From the NCBI RefSeq assembly GCF_003231275.1, contig NZ_QKVL01000006.1, forward strand, positions 62,001-126,000: 64,000 nt of DNA. Reading direction: 5' to 3'. The notes beneath the pieces are model-generated. The model did no database searches. It saw only the letters and a program-made list of their open reading frames with translations, and was not told the DNA's origin. Source of the stretch: Pseudomonas huaxiensis. Lineage in GTDB: Bacteria; Pseudomonadota; Gammaproteobacteria; Pseudomonadales; Pseudomonadaceae. Each line of letters opens with the position of its first letter. Position 1 is the first letter of the stretch. Positions 47,501 through 52,940 of this stretch are shown piece by piece. Both the position numbers and the translations under genes were made by a program.

Positions 47501-48857
47501 GACCAACTACCTCAACGTCGGCGGCACCGCCAACCTGGGCGGCAGTCTGCAAGTGCTGGGGCTGGGTAACTACACCGGCGACACCACCTACACCCTGGTT
47601 TCGGCCACGGGCGGTGTGAGCGGCACCTTCGCCAGCAACAACCTGAGCAGCCTGCTGTTCCTCAGCTCGGCGCTCAACTACGACGCCAACAACGTCACGC
47701 TGTCGGTTGCGCGTAACGGCGTCGCCTTCGCTGACGTTGCCGAAACCAGCAACCAACGTGCGGTGGCCGCAGCCCTTGATAGCGCAGCGGCTCCGGCCAG
47801 CCTGCGCAGCACCATCATCAGCGGCGATCGCGAGACGGCGGTGAAGGCCTTCGACAGCCTGTCCGGCGAGATCCACGCCAGCACCGCCAGCGTGCTGATC
47901 GAGGATTCGCGCTACATCCGCGACGCGGTCAACGACCGTATGCGCCAGGCCAGTTGCAGCGACGAGCAGGACCCGCGCCGCGCACTCGCACCAAGCGGCA
48001 ACCAGCAGACCACCGGTCAAGGTTGCAATGGCGAGGGCGTGGGCTGGATCCGTGCCGTCGGCGGCTGGGGTGACTTCGACGGCGGCCATAACGCGGCCGA
48101 CATCGACCGTGACCTGTCCGGTTTCCTGATCGGCTTCGACAACAGCCTCAACGACGAATGGCGCCTGGGTATCGCCGCCGGTTACACCAACAGCAGCATC
48201 AACGCCAAAGGCAAAGGGCAGGACGCCTCGGTGGACAGCTACCACCTGACCACCTACCTGAGCTACCAGATGGACGCCTTCGCCGCACGTGTCGGCGCCG
48301 GCTACACCTGGCACGACATCGACAGCAAGCGTTACGTCGAAGCGGGCAGCTACAACGACCGCCTCAAAGCCAGCTACAAGGCACGTACCGCTCAGGTGTT
48401 CGGTGAAGTGGCGTACACCATCGATGCCGGTGGCGTTGCGCTGGAACCGTTCGCAGGTCTGGCTTACGTCAACTACGACAGCGACAAGGCCCATGAGAAA
48501 GGCGGGGTAGGGCGTCTGGAAGCCAGTACGGATCAGGACGCGACCTTCTCCACCGTCGGCCTGCGGGTTGGCAAGGCGTTCGCGCTGGACAACGGCAGCA
48601 CCCTGACGCCACGCGGCAGCATCGGCTGGCGGCATGCCTTCGGCGACACCAAGCCGGATGCGGACCTGCGCTTCATCGAAGGTGGCGCCGGCTTCAGCAG
48701 CGAGGGCGTACCGATTGCACGGGATGCTGCGGTGGTCGAGGCGGGCGTGGACCTGAGTGTTGGCAAGGCCGGCAAGCTGGGTCTGGGGTACTCGGGCCAA
48801 CTGGCCAGCGAGAACCGCGACCATGCGGTGACCGTGAGCTTCAGTCTGGGCTTCTGA
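32526..48857 (+). CDS. Giant autotransporter with PATR beta-helix repeats
   Basis: Type V-secreted surface protein of about 5,443 residues. GTG at 32526 is chosen because AAGGAG stands six bases upstream; it gives an extended signal peptide (VRQFGKKTFQARFAPLPLA ... SPQALA, cut near 39). The passenger (about 40-5090) is a chain of roughly 38 autotransporter-associated (PATR) repeats of about 85 residues with the core TYTGGTTLNAGTLTLGNN-xALGSG, each adding turns to a beta-helix. Four special inserts starting LFWDG/LQFW (near residues 2140, 3472, 4200 and 4717) divide it. I see no cysteine from about residue 50 to just before the barrel. The barrel (about 5170-5443) begins GVGWIRAVGGWGDFDG and ends VSFSLGF. 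Likely an adhesin or biofilm factor; target unknown. Confidence 0.93.
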   Translation: MVRQFGKKTFQARFAPLPLAISMAAAGALSGLLSPQALAACVTSVPTTTCTGVTVGLVSSASNQTYNVDNGAQIYTGLVDLVNAVSLTGTGVTFNNSGKIDPSLVGLVSLTTALNISNAAGSTVTVNNLATGQILGTSSLLSASLLGLGGVGLVVQNGASGTTTLTNSGLISGTALASAAVLPEDMAVIALRGGAKNVILNNGIITGRVAMQASAAGNVFTNNATGVVNGSINLGAGNAANTFNAITGSTMGAGSGVGVDLGVLGGLGINYVPAGIVNGGTVNNGNVLNLQNAVGGGSGSIGLGNIDGTKYLNFSNLNVQSGTWTLLNRLFPVATTNGAVQLTGGVLRVDANALIGATVTANGGGLDAAANNTTVSNGITLGANGLRVSNASNTLTLSGVLTGSGALTKSGAGTLILTGANNYTGGTVLAGGTVQLDNIAALGTGSIIVNSASTLQNTTGIALTSGMTLTAGLSIAGSNAQTLSGTLSGTGALSKTGAGDLILNGVNGFTGGFNLAAGKVILGNDFAVGSGLITASNTTTLDSTALRTLTNNLALNGALTVTGTNDLILNGQTSGTGSLLKTGAGTTLTLNGANNHSGGVTLSAGSLIVGHNLALGTGTLTVGAATSVDANTAVTLTNNIAMGTNALTLLNNNAMKLGGTITGSGSGGVVKTGAADLTLSGNNTFSSGVKLQSGKLIIGHNSALGTGVLSASAGTTLDTDAAWVVSNIVNVAGNFSIAGSNALTLTGAITGAGSLTKDGAASLTLSGVNNFLGGVSLNAGTLIAGSTKALGNGALTAAAGTTLDASTAVTLANIVNLNGDLKIGGNANLGLSGTISGTGGLIKNGSADLTLSGTNNYQGNTQLNAGRLVLGNAGALGQRELVASGGTTLDVSSALTLNNAVTANGLLNIGGFADLTLTGVVDGAGGLVKNGASNLTLTGVNTYLGGTILNAGTLTVANAAALSSGDLTVGGAATLAATGPLGNAIHLNSTLTTPVTGSLALTGVIDGASSLTKTGAGVLLLSGNNSYGGGTELNSGILSLGSNTALGTGTLSTANGTTLNALAALTVGNAISLTGNLNLPGTNDLTLTGSISGAGGLTKTGTASLTLSGNSTYLGNTNLNAGTLVLGSNTALGVGILNTAAGTGLDSNAAVAIDNQVNLGGILYVGGSDNLRLNGVVAGVGRISKDGAATLTLNGANTYTGGTVLNAGVLQVGNAQALGSSTLIVGGTSTLDSTTALNIGNRLSLGADLTIGGSNNLGLTGVITGNGGLIKNGVADLTLSNVNTYVGNTVLNVGRLMLGNASALGQGALVAAAGTTLDASTALALGNAVTLNGAVNVGGTFDLNLQGVVGGTGGLIKNGNANLTLSGANAFQGGTTLNNGTLTVGSGLALGTGDLTVAGVANLASAGAQAIANAIHLNAGLILPGSANLTLNGVIDGAAGLTKSGTGSVILNGANTYTGGTVLNSGNLVLGATTALGSGSLTANGGSLDANKVLSVANGITVTGNLNVLGSNDLTLTGDIAGTGGLTKSGGATLVLSGNNTYQGNTNLNAGILKLGSSGALGSGTLNTAAGTTLDATTALTLTNLVNLGGNTAIGGSADLALNGVVSGTGALIKQGSATLSLNAANTYTGGTNLQGGTLQLGNSLSLGTGALNVNGAGTLDSTTAINLANQVNLNAALTIGGSADQTLSGVIGGNGSLIKAGAGNLTLTGVNTYAGGTTLAAGTLTLGNALALGSGALKLNVSGAANLDTTSAFALGNAITLGANLTLVGHSDLTLNGVIDGAAGLVKTGAGNLTLNGVNTYVGGTTLAAGTLTLGNAAALGSGTLNVSGAATLDNSAAFALGNAIALGADLTLAGNNALTLGGVISGTGGLIKTGLADVTLSGANTFTGALNILSGSVTTVGTGALGNTSLVNVGAGANLNLGASGSVGTLGGSGAINLGTGANLSVGTGNLSGVFNGALNGNGGLIKVGNGSLELAGINVYTGNTQINGGVLNVTGSVASGVVQVNSGGTLTGSGSLAGAVSVADGGHLAANSGANLSLGSLVLSGNSNLDIGLGSPSTGGSPLITVGGNLTLDGNLNVSDIGGFGAGIYQIINYTGTLTDNGLVLGTLPSGVQAGDLEVQLAIANQVNLLVGGANGSVLFWDGTGLLGDGTIQGGNGVWDALTTNWTTVNGTGNRDWSSNFAVFQGAAGTVAVNGTQTVTGLQFVTDGYVLNSGIAGQLNLVNNDSGTATVRVDPGRTATLNLGLSGSGLLNKADSGTLVLNGNNSYTGGTRLSGGTLVVGNNFALGSGLLTTANNTTLDSNTAVTLGNGISLLGALNIAGSNPLTLDGVINGAGSLVKNGNGSLTLNGVNGYVGGTTLNAGSLVLGNNLALGSGTLHVAGAGTLDNSAALTLANLIDLGATLTLAGSNDLTLNGTASGAGGLVKNGAGNLTLNGVNTYVGGTTLAAGGLILGNGGALGSGVLNVTGASSLSSGSALTLANGVNLGADLTLPGSANLTLNGVVSGTAGLNKTGSGTLVLNNVNTFQGNTTLAGGTLVVGTLVVGNNGALGSGQVNAADGTTLDSNSAVTLANNLNVLGGLNIGGSNNLTLTGLINGAGGLIKNGAGVLTLTGNNGNLGDTALNAGTLVLGSDTALGLGALNAAAGTALGNTGSTVLGNAINVTGNLNLIGLADLTLNGVVNGAGGLTKNGSANLTLNGINGYLGNTGLNGGTLTLGNNLALGLGALNIGGAATLASSTAVILANAVNLGANLTLNGGNDITLNGVVGGSGGLTKTGAGVLTLTGANSYGGATNLAAGTLVLGNNTALGNGTLNVTGASTLDSNATVTVGNAVNLGANLTVAGSNDLGLRGNVTGAGTLIKNGAGILALSGTNTYQGGTQLNAGTLALGSATALGSGKLTAAGGTLHNTTDLSLANALTLTGNLTLAGAQKLVLNGVIDGAGSLSKNGTADLTLSNTNTYTGGTTLNGGKLILATNGALGTGDLTANNNVALDNSIAVALANNVHLLGALGIGGSADLTLNGTVDGAGQLTKNGAGVLTLNGNNSYAGGTTLNAGGLIVGQNGALGTGALQVNGPSSLNSSNSAVVLGNNVALNANLAVNGANDLGLSGVISGGGQLVKSGTGTLVLTGANGTWTGGTVLNGGTLSINNSGALGTGVLTANGTATLLNTQALILANAIVVNGDLTLNTAGALTYAGQLSGSGNLIKAGADDLVLTGNSSFTGTWDITSGNVTSLGANALGTPGLVNIGGGSALNINGNTSVGSLTGSGFTNIGLGSTLSLGGTGADSVFAGSFGGDGGLRKVGAGVLELSGFSNLSGASQVTNGTLNVTGALSGGNLTVSSGATLTGTGSVGGLVRIENNGHLVGTSGSQLSLGSLTLAPNAQVDVALGSPVTGSNTLFNVAGNLTLDGTLNITDAGGFGNGLYRLFEYSGGLVNNTLVIGNRPDGVSLLELQLQVIPGQVNVGVASTNLILQFWDGAGTVPNGSIEGGSGVWDTTNTNWALIDGLTNEPWLNQFAIFQGSAGVVTVDASGNTNGMMTVDGMQFMTDGYVLTGDALNAVNRNGGTFAVRVDPNVTAMLELDVNGTGTLNKLDTGTLILNGNNGYTGGTRLSGGTLVVGSNSALGTGDLTTATGTTLDSNKAVALANNIAVTGNLNLAGSNALALNGVISGSGRLAKNGSGVLTLGGVNTFLGPLALNAGTLVLANDGALGQGALNAANGTQLDVSSARTVANTVNLAGNLAVLGSNDLTLNGLVNGAGSLVKQGNKTLSLNGVNGFTGGLNLQAGKLRLGNAGSLGSGTLTVSGLSSLDTSSALSLANNVHLLSALSLDGINDLTLNGVIDDTGSLSGGRLIKNGAARLSLNGANTFTGGLALNGGNLTLGNAGALGTGTLSVTGISQLDTTSVLTVANNVDVGGTLTVAGSNDLTLSGVVSGNGTLNKDGLNNLTLTGANTFGGILNIRSGRLTANSGSLGTPSQINLSSGADLNLAGNLSLGDLDGAGTVDINNGTTLSVGNGTFAGNLSGTGAFDKNGTGTLTLTGTSTHSGATTVSGGSLMVDGSLASNTVTVANNTSLGGNGDLAGTVTVANGGNLVLKGGDTLNVGSLVLNDTSNVNASLGAALAGQPSLVDIAGDLTLDGKLNITDAGGFGSGVYRLMSYTGALTDNGLDLNTLPGTVQAGNALLQTVVNNQVNLVVGGPDTVLFWDGGQIVGNGAVDGGYGVWDVTNSNWTDANGTVNRAWNDTFAVFQGTAGTITVNGSQTLGGLQFVSDGYALNGGIGGELLTSGTTNIRVDSGSTATLGVAINGSGTLTKLDNGTLVLNGANGYTGGTALNGGTLVVGNNAALSSGDLTAAAGTTLDSNTAVSLANNAILNGALAIGGSNALTLNGVVSGAGSLVKNGNANLTLNGVNTYGGGTTLNAGTLTLGNNGALSTGNLSVTGASTLDSSGALQLGNAINLGAQLTLAGVQNTTLSGAITGTGSLVKNGNGSLVLSGANTYSGGTTINAGSVSGDTTSLQGAIVNNAALTFEQNANGSYTGNLTGTGSLTKNGTGQLLLTGNSGFTGNTTVNAGSLVNNGTLASSNVQVASGASLGGSGTYSGTVSLADGATLNAGSATAPLSVGNLNLSSGTNLDFALGAPNGSTTIVQVAGNLVLDGTLNISNAGGFGQGVYQLFTYGGSLTDNGLVYGTLPGTTVPGDLTLQTAIANQLNLVIGGTSLQFWNGGKTNPDGSISGGDGTWDSSTNWTNASGSSNAGWTSQFAVFGGASGKVTVAGQQSFTGMQFLTDGYNVVAGTGGALAPVNAADGSLAAVRVNSGTTTISAPLVGTGGIEKLDSGTLYLTGANTYSGGTTVSGGTLMGNTTSLQGNILNNASLVFQQDASGQFNGTLSGTGTTIKQGTGDLLLVGNQPTNGAFDVNQGTLIVGNAANPGTVLGAQVTVANGATLTGTGSVGSLVNHGTVATGAGGNNLSVAGNFTNASDGTLAITVTPTVTNYLNVGGTANLGGSLQVLGLGNYTGDTTYTLVSATGGVSGTFASNNLSSLLFLSSALNYDANNVTLSVARNGVAFADVAETSNQRAVAAALDSAAAPASLRSTIISGDRETAVKAFDSLSGEIHASTASVLIEDSRYIRDAVNDRMRQASCSDEQDPRRALAPSGNQQTTGQGCNGEGVGWIRAVGGWGDFDGGHNAADIDRDLSGFLIGFDNSLNDEWRLGIAAGYTNSSINAKGKGQDASVDSYHLTTYLSYQMDAFAARVGAGYTWHDIDSKRYVEAGSYNDRLKASYKARTAQVFGEVAYTIDAGGVALEPFAGLAYVNYDSDKAHEKGGVGRLEASTDQDATFSTVGLRVGKAFALDNGSTLTPRGSIGWRHAFGDTKPDADLRFIEGGAGFSSEGVPIARDAAVVEAGVDLSVGKAGKLGLGYSGQLASENRDHAVTVSFSLGF
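40134..40163 (+). repeat. 15-bp exact tandem duplication inside autotransporter
   Basis: GGCACCCTGGTCGTC occurs twice in a row, adding five residues (GTLVV) to one repeat and keeping the frame. No other repeat unit has it, so it looks like a recent slippage event or an assembly artefact. Confidence 0.8.
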
Positions 48858-48876
48858 TGTAAACCTTGGGGCCCAA

Positions 48877-48937
48877 TCGCGAGCAAGCTCGCTCCTACAG
48901 GAATCTCAGCCTCCTGTAGGAGCGAGCTTGCTCGCGA
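48877..48937. repeat. REP-type palindrome (REPIN-like)
   Basis: Two inverted copies of the pseudomonad REP core GTAGGAGCGAGCTTGCTCG, at 48877-48902 and 48912-48937, form a perfect 26-bp stem with a nine-base loop. It lies 20 bases after the autotransporter stop, the usual place, and can stop transcription. Such doublets are spread by RAYT proteins, none of which is in this window. Confidence 0.9.
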
Positions 48938-49003
48938 AGGGCCGCAACCCCGTCCCATTTGCGGTATCGTCCGGCTCTCAATCCGTCCATCCAGGGTCGC
49001 CGC

Positions 49004-49567
49004 ATGGCGCGTTTCTACGTCACCCTCAGCCTTCTGCTCTACCTCCTGGCCCTCTGCTTCGACGCCGTCCAGCTCAGCGGCGGCAACGTCATGACCTCTC
49101 TGCAAGTCCTCCTCCAGGGCCCGTGGGGCATCGTTTTCGGCCTGTTCGGCTGGTTCGCCAATCCCTTGTTTGGTCTTGCCCTGCTGGTGCGTCGCCGCTG
49201 GCGCTGGCTGTCATTGCTGCTCGGTCTCTGGGCGCTGCACCTGGCGGTCATCAGCCATGGCATCCAGCGCCTGCCGGACAACATCAACTACAGCTTCCAC
49301 GACGTCACCGGATTCGCCGTCGGCTACTACTTGTGGGCCCTCGGCATCGCCGCGTTCTGCGCCGGCCAGGCCTGGTGGTGCAGCCGCGGACGGGCTGTCG
49401 AAGTCCCACGATGGGGCCTGCCGGACGGCGGGCTGGCGGTGCTGTTGCTGGTAGTGGTGATGATCGGCCTGCGGGATGAAAACCTGCGTTTCGACCTCGA
49501 CAAACTCTTCGATATGCCGCCGTCCTCGTGGGACATCCAGACCCCGCGGCGCAACGAGTCGATCTAG
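49004..49567 (+). CDS. Hypothetical membrane protein, 187 residues
   Basis: Inner-membrane protein with about five hydrophobic helices: FYVTLSLLLYLLALCFDAV, VFGLFGWFANPLFGLALL, LSLLLGLWALHLAVI, GYYLWALGIAAFCAGQAWW and GLAVLLLVVVMIGL. It ends in a soluble acidic/basic tail. No family is recognised. ATG 49004 is preferred over the earlier GTG-type start because AGGG lies seven bases before it and the first helix follows at once. The next gene starts one base after its stop codon, so the two form an operon. Confidence 0.75.
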   Translation: MARFYVTLSLLLYLLALCFDAVQLSGGNVMTSLQVLLQGPWGIVFGLFGWFANPLFGLALLVRRRWRWLSLLLGLWALHLAVISHGIQRLPDNINYSFHDVTGFAVGYYLWALGIAAFCAGQAWWCSRGRAVEVPRWGLPDGGLAVLLLVVVMIGLRDENLRFDLDKLFDMPPSSWDIQTPRRNESI

Positions 49568-49568
49568 C

Positions 49569-50123
49569 ATGCCGAGCGAACAGGACATCATCGACATTGC
49601 GCTGGAAAACCCGGGCAACGCCGCCTTGCTGGCCATCCTCAAGGACCTCGACCTGCCGCAAGGCATGCTGGTTGCCGGCTGCCTGTTCCAGGCGCTGTGG
49701 AACCGCAGGTCCGGCCGCCCGCCGGACTGGGGCGTGAAGGATTACGACGTGGCCTACTTCGACGAAGACCTGTCATGGGAAGCCGAGGACCGGGTCATCC
49801 AGCGGGTGCGCGAGGCCTGTGGCGCGCTGGCGGACAAGGTCGAGGTGCGCAACCAGGCGCGGGTGCACCTCTGGTATGAAGCGCGGTTCGGCGCGCCCTA
49901 TGCACCGCTGCGCAACGTGACCGATGGCATCGATCGCTACCTGGTGTGTTCGACCTGCGTGGGCCTGGATGTGCGCAGCGAAACGTTGTACAGCACCCAC
50001 GGGCTGGACGATCTGCGTGCGGGGGTGTTGCGCAGTAATCCGCTGAATCATCAGCCGGAGATGTTTCTGCGCAAGGCCCGCAGTTATCAGGAACGCTGGA
50101 ACTGGCTGACCATCGCGGGCTGA
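49569..50123 (+). CDS. Nucleotidyltransferase-family protein (NTP_transf_6-like)
   Basis: Cytoplasmic protein of 184 residues. The order VAGCLFQALWN, then WGVKDYDVAYFDEDLSWEAE, then VEVRNQARVHLWYEARFG and SETLYSTHGLDDLRAGVLR is that of the DUF925-type minimal nucleotidyltransferases; the D-Y-D pair in VKDYDVAYFD would bind metal. ATG 49569 directly follows the previous stop. What it transfers, if anything, is unknown. The pair with the membrane protein gives no clear functional clue. Confidence 0.8.
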   Translation: MPSEQDIIDIALENPGNAALLAILKDLDLPQGMLVAGCLFQALWNRRSGRPPDWGVKDYDVAYFDEDLSWEAEDRVIQRVREACGALADKVEVRNQARVHLWYEARFGAPYAPLRNVTDGIDRYLVCSTCVGLDVRSETLYSTHGLDDLRAGVLRSNPLNHQPEMFLRKARSYQERWNWLTIAG

Positions 50124-50135
50124 GTGTGCGGGGCG

Positions 50136-50160
50136 GGCAAGCCCGCCACCAGACCACCGC
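50136..50160 (+). terminator. GC-rich hairpin between convergent genes
   Basis: GGCGGGC-AA-GCCCGCC at about 50137-50152 lies 14 bases after the nucleotidyltransferase stop and before the convergent receptor gene. A short strong stem without a T-run; probable shared terminator. Confidence 0.55.
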
Positions 50161-50184
50161 ATCCCGCGAGTCGACCCTTGTGCT

Positions 50185-52674
50185 CTAGAAATCGTACTTC
50201 ATGTTCACTGCCAGGCTGCGCGGCGCGCCGTAGTAGCCGGAGAACCACCAGTCGGAGACTGAAGCGATGTACTTCTTGTCGAATAGGTTGTTGACGTTCA
50301 AGGTTGCCGAGAGATTCTCGCTGATGTCATAGCGGGTCATCAGGTTTACCACGGTGTAGGGTTTCTGCTCCCAGTACAGGCTGTGCCTCACCTGCCAAGC
50401 GTCGACGGTGGAGTAAGTCTTGCTCTGCCAATTGGCGCCACCGCCTACTGTCAGGCGGTTCCAATCGCCCGGCAGGCGATAGGTTGTCCACAGCTTGACC
50501 AGATGACGCGGGAAGGTGGTAGTGATGCGCTCGCCTTCGGCGTTCTTCGATTGGCCATAGGTCCAAGAAGCCGAGACGTTCCAGTCGCTGCTCATCGCGC
50601 CGGTAACCTCCACGTCGAGTCCCTGGGTCTTGGCACCTTTGATTGCTCGGGAGGCAGCATTGTTGGTGCCAGGAATGGTGTAGCCGGGGTCTGTTTCTGT
50701 GAGATTGTCCTGGCGAATTTGGTAAAGCGCGACGGTGGTACTCAGGTCACCGCCCAGCCATTCGCTCTTGATCCCGGTTTCGAGGGTGGCGCCTTCGCGT
50801 GGGTCGATCAGTTGGCCGTTACGATCCTGAGCCGTCTGCGGTTTGTAGATGGTTGCGTAGCTGAGGTAAGCCGTGTGAGTCTCATTGATGTCGTAGACTA
50901 ACCCGCCGTAGGGCGTCCAGAGGTTGTTCTCCGATGCTGGCTTGGCGCTGTAGTAGTTGTACGTAGGGTTGTTGGTGACTGCATTGGAGCTATAGCGGAA
51001 CACCTTGGTACCCAGGATCAACCTGAGTTGCTCGCTCAGTGTGAAGCGGCCGGCCGCATACACACTGGACTGACGCATGGGGTTATCGAACCTGACCTGA
51101 GCATCCCCATATTGGCCGACGCCCCTACGATCCCAGGTGTACAGATTCGCCGCGCTGTAGTTGAGGCCGCCCTGATCGAAGCTGCCAATCGTATAGTTGG
51201 TGACGTCCTGATAATCGGCGCCCAGTACGATATCGTGCTGGGCGCCGAAGAGGGTTATCGGGCCCTGCACGTTGACATCGACACTGTCGAGCCTCACGCG
51301 ATGATCACGGCGGTCGGCACTCAGACTAAGGCCATCACCCGTCTGCGAATTGGCAAAGCCCGCCGATACGTCCAGGTAGATCGCATCTTCACGCTGTGAC
51401 GAACTCAGGTGATTGGCTGAAATTTTCAGCTTCCAGTCGTGAGCCAGCGCCTGTTCAAGGCTAGCGAAAACCGTTGTGTTTTTGCTGTTGTAACTGTTGT
51501 CGCGGCTGGCCGGGCTGAAAGAGCGCGAAAGATCGGTGCGTGAGCCATCGCTGTACCAAAGCGGAAAACCCAGGAAGGCTAGCGAGCCGTGGCTTTCACG
51601 GCGTTGATATTCGACACCTGCGGTAAGGAGAGTACTGTCCGTAAGATCGGCTTCCAGTACGCCGTAAAATACCTTCTTTTCGAGACCGTAATGGTCGATG
51701 AAGCTGTCGCCATCCTGCCAGGCCGCGACGGCCCGACCGCGCAACGTGTTCGACTCGGTGAGCGGCCCGGAAAGATCCAGCATGCCGCGTTTTTCGCTCC
51801 ATGAGCCGACGCCACCCTCGACGCTTCCCTGGAACTCGGTGGTAGGTTTCTTGCGGATCATGTTGATGGTGCCAGACGGATCGCCCGCGCCACTCATCAG
51901 TCCCGAAGAACCCCGCAACACCTCGATGCGGTCGTAAACTGCCATATCCGCCGTGCTCTGGGCGACCTGAGGAGACAGTCCTTCGCCAAATGCATTGGTG
52001 CTGATGCCATCGAGCTGATAGTTGTCGATGGCGTAGCCGCGAGAAGTAAACCCGGCGCGCTCAGTCCCCAGCGAATACTGGGTGACGCCCGGCACCTGCG
52101 CCATGACATCGCCGATCGTGGTTAACCCTTGGTCTTCCATTCGCTGCTTGGTCACGACACTGACAGATTGCGGTGTCTCGCGCAGTGTCAGGCCCAGTGG
52201 CGTTGCCGCGCCGATTGGTCCAGACGCTACATACGAGCCGGTGCCTTCGCTGGCGATGCTGGAGTGTGTGCCAGTGACATTCGTCGCTCCAAGTTCCAAC
52301 GAGCCACCACTTTCCACCGCCACTTCCAACGCATAGTTATCCCCAGCCTTGAGAACCCTCAGGCCAGTGCCAACCAACAACTGCGTCAGCCCGGCGTCCA
52401 CCGAATAACTGCCATTCAGGCCTGGACTCTGCTTGCCGGTAGTCAGCCGCGAGTTCACGGAGAGCAGAATGCCCGCCTCGCTGGCGAAGCGATTGAGCGT
52501 CTGGTCGAGGTTGCCGGCGGGAATGGTGTAGCTGCGGTTTTGTTCTGTGCTGGCCGTTTGTGCCTGGGCGGTATCGATGACCAGTAACGGGCTGGTGGCA
52601 AGCAGGCCGGTGAACAGGGCGCGCGTGATCGACTGGCTGAGTGGTGAGCGTTGTGTGGTGGGCAGTTGCGGCAT
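50185..52674 (-). CDS. TonB-dependent siderophore receptor with STN domain
   Basis: Outer-membrane ferri-siderophore receptor of about 829 residues, FpvA/FecA-like. A signal peptide (SQSITRALFTGLLATSPLLV, cut near TAQAQ) leads to an STN signalling domain (about 45-105: NLDQTLNRFASEAGILLSVN and QLLVGTGLRVL). Next come the plug (TPQSVSVVTKQRMEDQGLTT, LRGSSGLMSGAGDPSGTINM) and a 22-strand barrel ending LAVNMKYDF. The STN domain means the receptor also signals to the FecR/FecI pair encoded just upstream. ATG 52674 has AGAGGA eight bases before it, and gives a proper signal peptide, unlike the ORF extension to 52794. The siderophore is unknown. Confidence 0.93.
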   Translation of the reverse strand: MPQLPTTQRSPLSQSITRALFTGLLATSPLLVIDTAQAQTASTEQNRSYTIPAGNLDQTLNRFASEAGILLSVNSRLTTGKQSPGLNGSYSVDAGLTQLLVGTGLRVLKAGDNYALEVAVESGGSLELGATNVTGTHSSIASEGTGSYVASGPIGAATPLGLTLRETPQSVSVVTKQRMEDQGLTTIGDVMAQVPGVTQYSLGTERAGFTSRGYAIDNYQLDGISTNAFGEGLSPQVAQSTADMAVYDRIEVLRGSSGLMSGAGDPSGTINMIRKKPTTEFQGSVEGGVGSWSEKRGMLDLSGPLTESNTLRGRAVAAWQDGDSFIDHYGLEKKVFYGVLEADLTDSTLLTAGVEYQRRESHGSLAFLGFPLWYSDGSRTDLSRSFSPASRDNSYNSKNTTVFASLEQALAHDWKLKISANHLSSSQREDAIYLDVSAGFANSQTGDGLSLSADRRDHRVRLDSVDVNVQGPITLFGAQHDIVLGADYQDVTNYTIGSFDQGGLNYSAANLYTWDRRGVGQYGDAQVRFDNPMRQSSVYAAGRFTLSEQLRLILGTKVFRYSSNAVTNNPTYNYYSAKPASENNLWTPYGGLVYDINETHTAYLSYATIYKPQTAQDRNGQLIDPREGATLETGIKSEWLGGDLSTTVALYQIRQDNLTETDPGYTIPGTNNAASRAIKGAKTQGLDVEVTGAMSSDWNVSASWTYGQSKNAEGERITTTFPRHLVKLWTTYRLPGDWNRLTVGGGANWQSKTYSTVDAWQVRHSLYWEQKPYTVVNLMTRYDISENLSATLNVNNLFDKKYIASVSDWWFSGYYGAPRSLAVNMKYDF

Positions 52675-52940
52675 TCCGGGTGTCCTCTGAGAATGCTTCT
52701 TTATTGGGTTCAAGAGGTATCCCGAGCGAGCTGGCGAAACCGACAATGGACTTTTGAAAAAAGTGGCAAGCTTCAAGCTGCAGGTCAGAGACACATACTG
52801 ATCGCTCTCATGTCGGACCTGCCGCGTGGTAACGCACGCCGGGCCGCTGCGAATCCGTCAGGCTCAGCCATGACCGATGGTGTGCGACGCGCAGCGCCAT
52901 CAGCGTCATTCTCATGCGAAGCGTGAGGAGCGATCAGTTA

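Noticed and set aside
33432..48824. Two huge minus-strand open frames (1,727 and 3,390 codons)
   Set aside because: They are the shadow of the repeat-rich, GC-biased autotransporter gene: their text is low-complexity (A, G, Q, V rich), with no domains, no ribosome site and no signal.
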